NCBI GenBank assembly: GCA_002298785.1
Contig: DBMR01000059.1
Coordinates: 283,666-347,665, forward strand
Direction of reading: 5' to 3'
DNA length: 64,000 bases
DNA from: Verrucomicrobia subdivision 3 bacterium UBA693
Lineage (GTDB): Bacteria; Verrucomicrobiota; Verrucomicrobiia; Limisphaerales; UBA8199
Under the pieces are notes generated by a model that worked only from the letters and a program-made list of their open reading frames with translations, did not search any database and was not told the origin of the DNA. Positions within the stretch are counted from its first letter, which is position 1. Every line of letters begins with the position of its first letter. Positions 8,398-17,544 of this stretch are shown here, piece by piece. A program made the position numbers and the translations under genes.

Positions 8398-10257
8398 TCA
8401 CCACCAGAGCTTGAGGCGCAGAAAATCGATAGTGCGGTGCGTCAAAATCCAAAGCAGGGAGCGCTTCTCCACCGAGAGCTTGCACACCCCGCTCATGCCT
8501 GGGCGCCACCACGGCTGGACGGCTTGCTGCACCGCGCATCGAATCAGAAACACATTGGCTTCGGTTTTGGGCATGGCCGCTTGTTCAATGGTCTGAATCC
8601 GCACCGCAAACTTCAACTTGGGCTGGCTGACAAACGCAATCTCCCCCGAGGATTTGCCCAGCACTTCATGGATATCGCGTTCGTTGATCTCAGCTTCGAC
8701 GTAGAGCGTGTCAATGCGGGCGACCTTCATCAAAACCTCCGCGGTTTTCACTGGGGCGCCCAGGTGCTCGCGCAGATCGCCCTCCACAACCACCCCGTCA
8801 AACGGGCTGCGAATGGTCGCGTGTGCAATTCGATAGCGTGTGGTCTCGAGCCGCGCCCGGGATTCCTCTGCCAGCGCTTCTGCGATGCGCATATCGGCCA
8901 GGGCGTGCGCGGCCCGCGCTTTTTCCGCTTCCCGTTGATAGCGGTTTAGATCCGCAAGCGCGAAGGACTCCTCCAGTTCTAACTCAGCGGTCTTAAGCTT
9001 GACCAGGGGAGCATTGGACAGGACACGATCACCCGGTCGGGCCAGCACCTGGTCAATAAAACCCTCGAACGGTGCGGTCTGGTAGCTTAGTTCATCACTG
9101 CGCAGGGTGAAATTGCCTTCCACTCGGTAAGGCACGCGCAAGCAGACCAGTAGTAGCAGCGCCACGGTGATGACGAGCGCCAGCACCTTGGCCCAGGTAT
9201 GTTCCGGCCCAATCCAGCGGCCTAGATTCTGCCTGGCGGTTATAGCCCAGCGGGCACCGAACCACAAATCCTGGTAGCGCAGATCGGCCAGGCGCGGGGA
9301 AGCCAGATCGCAGCCCAGTCGCAACTGCTGCAATTCCAATTCGGTGAACGCCGCGCTCTGCCGTTCACAAAGCAACACCGCCACGGGTGCTTCGCCCGCC
9401 CGCAGTGGCAGTGAGCACAGGAATGGCACTTTTTGGTTTTCCGCAAAACGTGCGTGATCCCGGCTGATTACCGAGGCATCTTCCGGAGCCGGCCACACGA
9501 CCTCATCATCCTGGTCCAGCGTTTCCTCCATGGCAGTCTCCAGATCCTGGGCGGCTGCCATTTGCCGGTCAAATTTTTCGGTGTGACTGATGGCTTTAAG
9601 CCTGACGAATCCGCCTTGCAGCCAGCCCAAGCTCACCCGGTCGCATTTGAAGCGTGTAGCAATCCCGTTGCAGAGAGCCATGGCTGTCGCCAGGAATCTC
9701 TTTTCGGCGCTTACGGTCGCGGTAAGATCGAGGACCGAAGAGAACTTCTCGACATCCGCGCGGGCCTGACGGGCACCAAGGTTGCCCTGATAAACCTCCG
9801 GCGTGGTAGCGGCCAACCGCATGCGAACAAAGCGTTCCCTAACGACTGCTTCGCTCATCTCGCTGACCAGTGCCGCCAGCACACACTCCTCTTGCTGCTG
9901 CAATTCCAATCTGGTGACAAGGAGATAGCCCCCCGAGGCGCCGGCAGATTTGGGATCCAGTGCCTGGAGCAGCCCCCCAGACGCCAGTGCCTGGTTGGCC
10001 ACGGTTTCCAATTGGGTGAGAAACACCGTGACCATTTTCGAGGGCGGCGTTTCGCCCGGCCAATCCATCAACCGACGCCAGGGTTGGCCAGACTTCCGGG
10101 CTAGCAGCACCAACTTGTCCGCTTGGGTCAATTGGAGGACTGCGACCAGGAAGCGCGGCCAAAAATCTTTGGGAGCTCCTGTGAACTGTCGCAACAGGAC
10201 CAGTTCGTTTAGCGCCACGTCGATCGAGGAGAGGGATGCGGCCGGTTGATCAGGCAT
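8398..10257 (-). CDS. GAF-domain membrane-fusion protein (GAF-HlyD)
   Basis: Protein of 619 residues in two halves. The cytosolic half (1-350) has a GAF-like fold at about 170-325 and a weaker, possibly second GAF-like region at about 25-150. One hydrophobic helix follows at about 356-373. The periplasmic half (378-600) is a HlyD/RND-type adaptor with split barrel-sandwich segments, a coiled-coil hairpin at about 425-475 and the TIRSPFDGVVVEGDL return strand typical of the family. The start is ATG at 10255-10257 behind a perfect AGGAGG Shine-Dalgarno at a spacing of four; that site overlaps the TAG stop of the upstream adaptor gene. A cytosolic sensor built into an adaptor suggests ligand- or state-gated export, which is inference. 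Confidence 0.87.
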   Translation of the reverse strand: MPDQPAASLSSIDVALNELVLLRQFTGAPKDFWPRFLVAVLQLTQADKLVLLARKSGQPWRRLMDWPGETPPSKMVTVFLTQLETVANQALASGGLLQALDPKSAGASGGYLLVTRLELQQQEECVLAALVSEMSEAVVRERFVRMRLAATTPEVYQGNLGARQARADVEKFSSVLDLTATVSAEKRFLATAMALCNGIATRFKCDRVSLGWLQGGFVRLKAISHTEKFDRQMAAAQDLETAMEETLDQDDEVVWPAPEDASVISRDHARFAENQKVPFLCSLPLRAGEAPVAVLLCERQSAAFTELELQQLRLGCDLASPRLADLRYQDLWFGARWAITARQNLGRWIGPEHTWAKVLALVITVALLLLVCLRVPYRVEGNFTLRSDELSYQTAPFEGFIDQVLARPGDRVLSNAPLVKLKTAELELEESFALADLNRYQREAEKARAAHALADMRIAEALAEESRARLETTRYRIAHATIRSPFDGVVVEGDLREHLGAPVKTAEVLMKVARIDTLYVEAEINERDIHEVLGKSSGEIAFVSQPKLKFAVRIQTIEQAAMPKTEANVFLIRCAVQQAVQPWWRPGMSGVCKLSVEKRSLLWILTHRTIDFLRLKLWW

Positions 10258-10265
10258 GTTTCCTC

Positions 10266-11006
10266 CTATTCCGGGATGATGCGACCCGACAACCCGGGGC
10301 GGATCTTCCCTTCCGGATTTTCAAACAACACCTTGATCCGCTGTAACCCGCTAGAGGAATCGACCACTGGCGAAATAAATACGATGTTGCCCTCGACACG
10401 AACTTTCTGGTCGCCATCGTCAATTTCGAGCGCGAGCTTCTGTTGAGGCTTGAAGCGGACGGAACTCTGGGCCTCGACGTTGCTGACAAAGTAGCAGCGA
10501 CGTGTATCCACAATGCGTGCGACCGGTTCATAGGCGGAGCAGGATTCACCCGTGTGGGGCTTCAACTCGGCCACCACCCCGGCCCCAGGGCTGATCAATC
10601 GCCGGCGCTTTAACTGTTCAACCGCCGTCTCGTATTCCGCAACCGCGATTTTGTAGTCCGCCTCCTTCTTTAGGAGTTCATCGCGGCTGACGGAGTTGCT
10701 CTTTTCAAAGACCGTACGCGTGCTTTCCCAATCTGCTTTCCGGTTGTCCAGGACGAATTTTCGGCGATCGACTTCCAATTCTTCAAGCCGGTTATCCAAC
10801 TCCAATATCACCTCGTTGGTCTTCACAAAATCCCCTTCACGCACTGCCAGGGAGCTGACGATTCCCGGCACAGGCAGGCTCAGTACGACATCGAAAACCG
10901 GCTCCGTAAGGCCCAGCCATTGGCCGGTGGTGGCGAGAACGTCTGCGGTCCCACAGCACACAATCACCAAGGCCAATCCAAGTTTACGACGAATCAGTCT
11001 ATTCAT
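10266..11006 (-). CDS. Small periplasmic adaptor (HlyD/RND membrane-fusion-protein family)
   Basis: Periplasmic adaptor of 246 residues. Residues 1-25 form a signal peptide or anchor (basic MNRLIRRKLG then a hydrophobic core ending VLA). The mature part has the lipoyl-like half motif VPGIVSSLAVREGDFV, a short E/K/R-rich coiled-coil hairpin (about 75-135), the returning lipoyl strand LISPGAGVVAELKPHTGE, and a beta-barrel ending in the family's IRPGLSGRI segment. Compact MFPs like this bridge an inner-membrane unit to TolC. It lies 19 bp after the tolC-like gene and 8 bp before the GAF-HlyD gene. With the M50-HlyD and GAF-HlyD products, three distinct adaptor barrels are encoded side by side. 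Confidence 0.85.
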   Translation of the reverse strand: MNRLIRRKLGLALVIVCCGTADVLATTGQWLGLTEPVFDVVLSLPVPGIVSSLAVREGDFVKTNEVILELDNRLEELEVDRRKFVLDNRKADWESTRTVFEKSNSVSRDELLKKEADYKIAVAEYETAVEQLKRRRLISPGAGVVAELKPHTGESCSAYEPVARIVDTRRCYFVSNVEAQSSVRFKPQQKLALEIDDGDQKVRVEGNIVFISPVVDSSSGLQRIKVLFENPEGKIRPGLSGRIIPE

Positions 11007-11025
11007 TCAGTAGAGACACTTTGGT

Positions 11026-12918
11026 TTAAGGTTTCCGCGGGGTGCTCGGGGCATTCGTCGAGTTCAGTTCGCCAGCGGTTTCACGGGCCTTTTGCCGGAG
11101 CGTGTCGTAATCCACGGTTGGGCCCGGAGCCGTCGCCGGTTCGGCGAATCCACGCCATACCTCCTCATTGGCGGTTGGGGTCTCAAATCCCTTTTTAACC
11201 TCTTCATGGATCTGGAGCTGGCGCACGCGGTCTTCTGCGGCCCGGCGCATTAACCCCTGGCGTGTGGGGTCGGACGCATTATCCACCCCGGGGGCTTGCC
11301 GCAACAGTGCCGCCTTCGCATTCATGGCGCTCTGATAAGCCGGATCGCCAATGGTCCGGCTGGAACTCAACTGCGCGGTAGCCAACTGCAGTTCACGCTG
11401 GCTCAACTCCAGGCCACGGTTTTGCAGCAGGCTGCCCTGGATCATCTCCAATTCCATGTTCGCGAATTCAAAGCGAACCATGGATTCCACTTCTGAGAAC
11501 TTCGCTTGCAGCAGGTCTGCTTCAATCTCCAGCACTTTACGACTGTCCATTTTGCCTGCCTCCAATCGGGTCAGCGCCGAATCAAACAACGCCTGGTTAT
11601 ACTTGACCGAAGTCTGGTAGCTCCGAACACTGTCGCGGGTACTGCCGATCTTGTGCCAGGAGGAATTCATGGAGTTCGCCAGCTCTGTCTCAAGCCCGCG
11701 CAGCGCCAGTTCGGAGGAATGCAGTTGCAGTCGGCTGGCGATCACGTCGTTCTTGGTCTTCAAACCTCCCGCCAACGGAATCCGGAACTCGGCGCCGACA
11801 AACCAGGAGGGCATCACCTCGTTCGCAATATCGTCCCAAGATAATCCCGGATTGCGACCCAGTCCGTTCATTCCGTAACTGCCTTTCAAATTCAGCTCTG
11901 GCAAGCGCTGATTCCTCGCATAACCCAGCTTTACGCGGTCCTGCTGGATTTTCTCCTCCGCGATGAGATAGTCCGGGTTCAGACTAAACGCCACCTCCTG
12001 GAGTTGGTCGAAATCGGGCGGTTGAGCGGTGAGGTGGGGGGTGTCGGTGGCGCGAAGGCGCGAACCGCCTTTGGGCACTTCTTCTGCAAACAACGAGGTT
12101 ACGCGGTTGGCGGTTTCCAGTTCCTTCTGACGAGCCTCCTCCAGCTTTACCCGGCGCAACGCCAAACCCGCTTCCGCCTCCAGCACCTCGATTTCCGCTC
12201 CTTTACCAGCTTCCAACCGTGTTCGGTTATCTTTTAGGATGGTTTCCGCGGATTTGACTGACTCTTCAAAGAACCGGACCTGCTCCTGGGCCAGGAATAA
12301 ATTCCAGTAACTCGCTTCGGTCGCCGAGACCACAGTCATCATCCCCCTTCGATACTCCTGGAATGCAATCTTGTTGGAGATTGCCGCCAGACGGATGCTC
12401 GCCAGGGTCGCGGCCGCGCCAATATTCTTCAGCAGCGGCTGCACGCCTGAGATGCCAAAAAAGCTTTGATATTCGCCATTAGTGGCATTGCGCAAGGGCT
12501 GGAGATTGTTCTGCAGATCGTGCAGGTTGTACCCCAGGCGAAGGCGGGCGCCGCTGGGAATCAGGGTTTCTATGCCAGCTTCGTAGACGTAATTGGACTC
12601 GTGAAACTGAGGGGTGAGCAAGGAAACTTGCTGCTCGGCGGTATTCTTGCGGTTATTCACTTCCCGGCCGACCGAACCATATAACTCCGGCTCATAAGCA
12701 CCATACTCAGCCCGGTACCGACGCCGATGCGCCTCAAATTCCAACATGCGGGACTGCAGACTTTCATTCCGCTGCAGCACGCGCTGCAACACCGCCTTTA
12801 AGGAAAGACCCTGGACCGGAAGAGGTTCAGGTGCGGTGGGCTCCGGCGCGCCGGCCGACCAGGCCGCCACCGCGCACCATGACATTACCCCCCACGATAA
12901 TAAGAAACGCATGTTCAC
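11026..12918 (-). CDS. TolC-family outer-membrane efflux protein
   Basis: Outer-membrane channel protein of 630 residues with a signal peptide (MRFLLSWGVMSWCAVAAWSA). Its long heptad-rich helices are typical of the OEP repeat: LEAEAGLALRRVKLEEARQ in the first half and the equivalent LEIEADLLQAKFSEVES in the second, each after a helix carrying LEAGK. Beta segments such as GYNLHDLQNN and VGAEFRIPLAGG fit the barrel strands. The protein is longer than E. coli TolC, with an extra E/R/Q-rich C-terminal tail. GTG at 12918 and an in-frame ATG two codons later are both possible starts. The gene sits directly upstream of the adaptor genes and is almost certainly their channel. Confidence 0.9.
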   Translation of the reverse strand: MNMRFLLSWGVMSWCAVAAWSAGAPEPTAPEPLPVQGLSLKAVLQRVLQRNESLQSRMLEFEAHRRRYRAEYGAYEPELYGSVGREVNNRKNTAEQQVSLLTPQFHESNYVYEAGIETLIPSGARLRLGYNLHDLQNNLQPLRNATNGEYQSFFGISGVQPLLKNIGAAATLASIRLAAISNKIAFQEYRRGMMTVVSATEASYWNLFLAQEQVRFFEESVKSAETILKDNRTRLEAGKGAEIEVLEAEAGLALRRVKLEEARQKELETANRVTSLFAEEVPKGGSRLRATDTPHLTAQPPDFDQLQEVAFSLNPDYLIAEEKIQQDRVKLGYARNQRLPELNLKGSYGMNGLGRNPGLSWDDIANEVMPSWFVGAEFRIPLAGGLKTKNDVIASRLQLHSSELALRGLETELANSMNSSWHKIGSTRDSVRSYQTSVKYNQALFDSALTRLEAGKMDSRKVLEIEADLLQAKFSEVESMVRFEFANMELEMIQGSLLQNRGLELSQRELQLATAQLSSSRTIGDPAYQSAMNAKAALLRQAPGVDNASDPTRQGLMRRAAEDRVRQLQIHEEVKKGFETPTANEEVWRGFAEPATAPGPTVDYDTLRQKARETAGELNSTNAPSTPRKP

Positions 12919-12933
12919 TGGATAATGCCATTG

Positions 12934-12961
12934 AACATACGGCTATCGCTGCAACTGTCTA
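12934..12961 (-). promoter_or_regulatory. Possible internal promoter before the tolC-like gene
   Basis: In the 128-bp gap between the kelch-protein gene and the tolC-like gene, reading leftwards, TAGACA (12956-12961) is followed after 16 bp by TATGTT (12934-12939). This is a plausible but weak sigma-70 site. The transcript would start only about 10-15 bases before the start codon, which argues against it. Confidence 0.28.
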
Positions 12962-13046
12962 GGGTGAATCGCTAACTTTTTAAGTAATGCTTTCTAATTA
13001 CCCGATCGGATCCAGAATAAACGGGAACCGGTCCGTCTGTCGCCCG

Positions 13047-16000
13047 TTATTGCATTAAACGGAAATAGCCCTGCTGCCCCGAGGTAAAGGTGCGGAATGG
13101 GTTCGGGGCGTTCGATACCGTAATCCAAGGTCCGGCAAGTGTGGCGGCTTTCTGCAGCACGCCGTTGCCGCTCCAGGAGATGGTAATATTGGTTCCGCTC
13201 AGGGTCGTGCCAAGCCTCGCACAGTTGACAGTGATGTTAAACCGGCATTCGTCGACCAATCCCTGCGGGCCAACAGCCTTGCAGTCCACCGTGGTGGTGC
13301 CTGGCGGGAACAGGCCGCCCGGCGGCGGGGTGCAGACCAGGGAGTAATTCGAGTTGCAGATGCTAACGCTATAATTGACGTACTGACCGGCGCCTGAAGC
13401 ACAGTTGGTCACGATGTTCTGCGGACAGGCCAGCCCGGAACCAGTGGCAGGAGTGATGGTGAGGGCGGTCGTGCAGGGATGACGCTGGCCCAACTGGTCG
13501 ACGATGAAGAGGTTGACTTGGTAGGTTCCTGGCGGCAACAGGGTGCCGGCGACCGGGTCCTGGGTGAACATCAGCGCCTGACCGGCGTTGCCCACATACG
13601 GCACCAGATCCGGAACCGCACCCAGGCAACCCGCCCCCGCCGACACACTAAGGGCTTCCGGTGGGCAGGTAAACCGCGGTGTGACCTGCTTGTTGAACCC
13701 GCAATTCGCTGCCGGGTAACCGTAGGAATCGTAGAGCGACCAGCCATAGGCGATGACTCCGAATGCCGACCCATCTGCCGAATAGAGCGCGTGCGGGCCG
13801 AGACCAACTGCAACCCTGGCCGAGGCATAACCACTGCCTCCAACCGGTGAGAACAAGGCGGATGACAGCAGAGAGCCGTCAAGGACAATCTGGCTAACGG
13901 AGCCCGTGGATACGGTTAGGTTAAGATAGTTGTTGCCAAAATCCGTCACCGGGGTTTGGACCATGTAACTGGAGAAGTAGACCGACGTAGGTGGAACGAT
14001 GACCATGAAGGGATCCGAGTTGGCTACGAAGTCAAAGTCCGAGCTGTTGGCGTACTGAGCGACCAAGATCGGCTTGTCAGAAAGGATCTGAGCGGCGCTG
14101 GCGATTTGCGTCTCGTAATATTTGCCTTGATCTAAAAGTCCCGGTATGGGCACGCCGTTAACGCTCACAGTCGTTCCGTTGAAGAGCGCCATAAATCGGA
14201 AGGTATCCCCGCCAAAGCGAGTGGCCAAAGGCCGGGTTATGAAGCGATTGCCCCATTGATCGACCGGGGGCAGTTGTTCCACCACGTAATCGCAGAAGAA
14301 ACAGTTGTTATTGGGGATATCCGCGCATTGATGACTCCCAAACACGGAAATCGGTTTGTCGGCGACGATGATGGTGCCACTGACATCCGCCGGAGCATCG
14401 TTTGTGTCGCGCAACTGATAGGTCTGGCCCCGACTTAACGTTAAAGCGAACGGCACACCACCGGGGTGCCCCCCGATCGTGTTCGGCGGCATCACGAGCA
14501 CCTTGGTATTGTCCTGAGAAGCGGCGATGGCGAATTGTGAACCATTCAATTCGGGAACACCGGTAAACATGTTCCGGTAAGCCATCACCAGGTAAGCCTG
14601 GCCGATGCCTCGCGTCGAGAGACCGAGGTAGGCGTCAGTCGTGTACCGGATATGGTTCATCCCATAAACTGACACCGGCTGTGAAGCCACCAGGACTACG
14701 CCATTGCTTTGGATGACATCGTTGGCGTTCCCAAGATCAGCCAGCGAAGGCAGGGTAATAGTTGCCACACCGCTGGCGGGGATGGTGAAGAAGCTGAAAA
14801 ATGGCGGCGACAAGGCTGGCAAGGCTGCGGCGCCTACCGTCCCGGCGGTTCCGGCGACGAAGAGTTGAGGCTGCGGCGGATTCGTCGGGTCTGGCGCGTA
14901 ATTGCCTGGGAATGTTAGCCAGAATTCGGTCCCGGCGCTTCCGCGTGCGCAGGGCTCGGGTCGACACTCAAAGCCAGTTTGGTAAAGCCTGAGCGGATGG
15001 CCGCAAAGGTCTTGAATTCCGTTGATGATAAGCGCGCATCCGCTGCTTATCGGCTGTGCGGCATAAAGCCAGACCACCCGTGGATCTGCAGTCAACACCG
15101 CGGCGAGTACCGGCGTGATCACTCCGCCGCAAACGAGGGCGTAATTGTTGGTGTTTTGCGCACTGACCGCAGAGACGGGCTTATCAAAGGCGATGACAAT
15201 GCGTTGGTCACCGCAGGCGGTGTAAACGCTCAGGACTGCTGGCGGGGTAAAATCCGAGCCGTAAAGCCGCGTATCGCTCAGCGTTCCCACCGTACCGCCG
15301 CCCAGGCCCCCGTAGACCACGGTTTTACCATGGGCGCTGTCGTGAGCCATGGCGTGCTCCAAACGAGCGGGCGGCATCTTGGAGTCGACCTGCTTCCAGT
15401 CCTTACCATTCCACTCCCAAGTCTCAGCAAACGGGTTTGTCGAGTTGGTCGCTCCCCCCGTCAGGACGATGGTATCACAGGTATCGCTGTAGGCCATGGC
15501 AGCAAGGTATCTGGGCTGTGGGCCAGCGGTGGCTGCCTGGCTCCACGAGGTTCCATCCCAGGCCCACGTGTCGCCATAGAAATTGGTTCCCTGCGCGCCG
15601 CCAAATAGAAGCATCTGCCGTTGCGCCACGCCGTACGCCATGACGTGGCCGTAGCGCGGGTTGAGCTTCGAGGATGTTCCAACCTGTTTCCAGGAGGACC
15701 CGTTAAATTCCCAAGTATCACCGAATTCCACAAACTTTGGATCAACACCACCATAGAGGACGAGCCGACCACGGGCTTCGTCGTAGGCCATCGCGTGTGC
15801 GAACCGTGGTGCCGGTCCCGTAACGTCGAGTTGCACCCAGTTGCTTCCGTCCCAGGTCCACGTGTCGCCAAAAGTGCCGGCGGCGCCGGCATATCCACCA
15901 AAGAGCACCACCTTGCCAAGCCGACTGTGGAAGGCCATGGCGGTGAAGGCCCGCGCGGTGGGCCCCGAGGTTGACATCAGGGTCCAACTGGTCCCGTCCC

Positions 16001-17516
16001 ACTCCCAGGTATTTCCTACCAACCCCTTCGCACTGTTCCCACCAAAGAGCACGACTCGTCCGCGATTTGGATCGTAAGCCATGGCGTGGCCCGCCAGGCT
16101 GCCTGGCCCGCCAACATCCGGCAATTGCCAAAACTTGCCTTCACAACAGGAAGCGGGAGCGACGGTGATGTTGAAGACACAGGTGGCGATGTTGCCGCTG
16201 GAATCCTTGGCGGTACAGGTTACCGGCGTTTGCCCAATTGGGAACAGCGTCCCCGACGGTGGAAAGAAATTTACGACCGGATTGGGATCACAGTTATCCG
16301 TAGCTACCGCAGTGTAATAGACCTGGGTTCCATTCGGTCCAGCTGCCACGACCGTGCGGTCCGGCGGACAAGCGATAGTGGGCGGCTTGTTGTCCAGAAT
16401 GGTAACGGTAAAGCTGCAGACGTTGGTATTGCCGCTGGCGTCCCAACCGGTGGCCACCACCGTCGTTGTGCCTGGAAAAAAGACCGAACCGGAGGGTGGA
16501 TTTACCACCAGGCTCGGTTGAAAATCGCAATTGTCGGAAATGCTCACCTGATAGCTGACGACGGTGCCTTGCACACCGCGACAGGCCAACGTTAAGTTCG
16601 TCGGACAAATAATGCTAGGCGGCACTTTGTCGGCGACCGTTACGGTGGAAACCAGCCCGGTAGTAGATCCGAACGGATTCGCAGCCACGACCGTATATGT
16701 CCCCTGGTCAGCAGCACCGGCAGACGGAATGACATAGAAACCACTCGTTGCTCCCGCGATATCCTTGCCGTTTAGTCGCCATTGATAATTGATAGGCGCA
16801 GTACCGATAGCCGTGCCGCTAAGCACGACGTAATTGCCTGGGCAGACGGTTTGATTGGTTTGCTGCGTAACGATGGTTGGCAACGAACCATTCGTGCCGA
16901 CCCAAACCGATTCGCCGATTTTGATATTGCTGGGGGCTCCTGGAGGCGTAATCCACCCGCTAGCCGTCATCGCATAGATAACATAATTGGCCGGAGTAAA
17001 AGAGTTTGGATCCTGACCCACTCCTGGTCTGAATTGGTAAACGTAAGTGAAAGGTGGTGCCTTGTAACCCAGGATGTCGGCAATGGCAGCCACTTCATTG
17101 GTTTGCCGGCCAACCAGGACTGTCGCATTGCCAATGGCCAGCGGCAGCACCGGTACATGGGTCAGACCGGCGATAGTCATGACGAAATTGCTGGAACTGT
17201 TGTTGTAGAAATACAGCCCATCGCCCGGATTGAGGATGTTGGTTCCAGGCACCCACGCTTGGCCACCCGTGGGTAGTTGTTGGAAAGTCTCAGTGGAATC
17301 AAAAGCCCCGGTGGCAAGGTTAAAGCGTTTAAGTTGCGAGCCCAGCGGGGCCGTACGGATCAGCAAACGGATATTATTGCCGCCATCGCCCACCAGTTGA
17401 TTGGCGATTAAGTTCCATCCGGGCGAGTTCGTGATGCTCATGGTGGCCGCCTGGCTACCGGCAGCCAGAGCCAGAATCACTCCGGCCAAAGCCATCCAGC
17501 AAATTCTCGGTTTCAT
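13047..17516 (-). CDS. Large secreted multidomain protein (Ig-like, HYR, kelch, IgGFc-binding-like)
   Basis: Predicted secreted protein of 1489 residues. The start is ATG at 17514-17516 behind AGAGAG; an upstream in-frame GTG at 17537 is less likely. A Sec signal peptide covers 1-23. Domains in order: Ig-like region ending about 295 (NGKDIAGATSGFYVIPSA), two HYR domains about 299-452 (DNCDFQPSLVV, DNCDPNPVVNFFPPSG), six or so kelch blades about 462-752 with repeated VVLFGG and DTW/WDG motifs, a Big/SbsA-like domain about 755-845, an IgGFc-binding-protein-like region about 862-1275 (GTEFWLTFP), HYR-like segments, and a C-terminal tail ending YFRLMQ. The FRL ending is a style seen in Verrucomicrobiota secreted proteins. 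It begins 28 bp after the giant gene's stop, so the two are co-expressed. Its role is probably adhesive or structural; no enzyme motif is seen. Confidence 0.85.
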   Translation of the reverse strand: MKPRICWMALAGVILALAAGSQAATMSITNSPGWNLIANQLVGDGGNNIRLLIRTAPLGSQLKRFNLATGAFDSTETFQQLPTGGQAWVPGTNILNPGDGLYFYNNSSSNFVMTIAGLTHVPVLPLAIGNATVLVGRQTNEVAAIADILGYKAPPFTYVYQFRPGVGQDPNSFTPANYVIYAMTASGWITPPGAPSNIKIGESVWVGTNGSLPTIVTQQTNQTVCPGNYVVLSGTAIGTAPINYQWRLNGKDIAGATSGFYVIPSAGAADQGTYTVVAANPFGSTTGLVSTVTVADKVPPSIICPTNLTLACRGVQGTVVSYQVSISDNCDFQPSLVVNPPSGSVFFPGTTTVVATGWDASGNTNVCSFTVTILDNKPPTIACPPDRTVVAAGPNGTQVYYTAVATDNCDPNPVVNFFPPSGTLFPIGQTPVTCTAKDSSGNIATCVFNITVAPASCCEGKFWQLPDVGGPGSLAGHAMAYDPNRGRVVLFGGNSAKGLVGNTWEWDGTSWTLMSTSGPTARAFTAMAFHSRLGKVVLFGGYAGAAGTFGDTWTWDGSNWVQLDVTGPAPRFAHAMAYDEARGRLVLYGGVDPKFVEFGDTWEFNGSSWKQVGTSSKLNPRYGHVMAYGVAQRQMLLFGGAQGTNFYGDTWAWDGTSWSQAATAGPQPRYLAAMAYSDTCDTIVLTGGATNSTNPFAETWEWNGKDWKQVDSKMPPARLEHAMAHDSAHGKTVVYGGLGGGTVGTLSDTRLYGSDFTPPAVLSVYTACGDQRIVIAFDKPVSAVSAQNTNNYALVCGGVITPVLAAVLTADPRVVWLYAAQPISSGCALIINGIQDLCGHPLRLYQTGFECRPEPCARGSAGTEFWLTFPGNYAPDPTNPPQPQLFVAGTAGTVGAAALPALSPPFFSFFTIPASGVATITLPSLADLGNANDVIQSNGVVLVASQPVSVYGMNHIRYTTDAYLGLSTRGIGQAYLVMAYRNMFTGVPELNGSQFAIAASQDNTKVLVMPPNTIGGHPGGVPFALTLSRGQTYQLRDTNDAPADVSGTIIVADKPISVFGSHQCADIPNNNCFFCDYVVEQLPPVDQWGNRFITRPLATRFGGDTFRFMALFNGTTVSVNGVPIPGLLDQGKYYETQIASAAQILSDKPILVAQYANSSDFDFVANSDPFMVIVPPTSVYFSSYMVQTPVTDFGNNYLNLTVSTGSVSQIVLDGSLLSSALFSPVGGSGYASARVAVGLGPHALYSADGSAFGVIAYGWSLYDSYGYPAANCGFNKQVTPRFTCPPEALSVSAGAGCLGAVPDLVPYVGNAGQALMFTQDPVAGTLLPPGTYQVNLFIVDQLGQRHPCTTALTITPATGSGLACPQNIVTNCASGAGQYVNYSVSICNSNYSLVCTPPPGGLFPPGTTTVDCKAVGPQGLVDECRFNITVNCARLGTTLSGTNITISWSGNGVLQKAATLAGPWITVSNAPNPFRTFTSGQQGYFRLMQ

Positions 17517-17544
17517 AATGACTCTCTTTGATTGCACGGCATCG

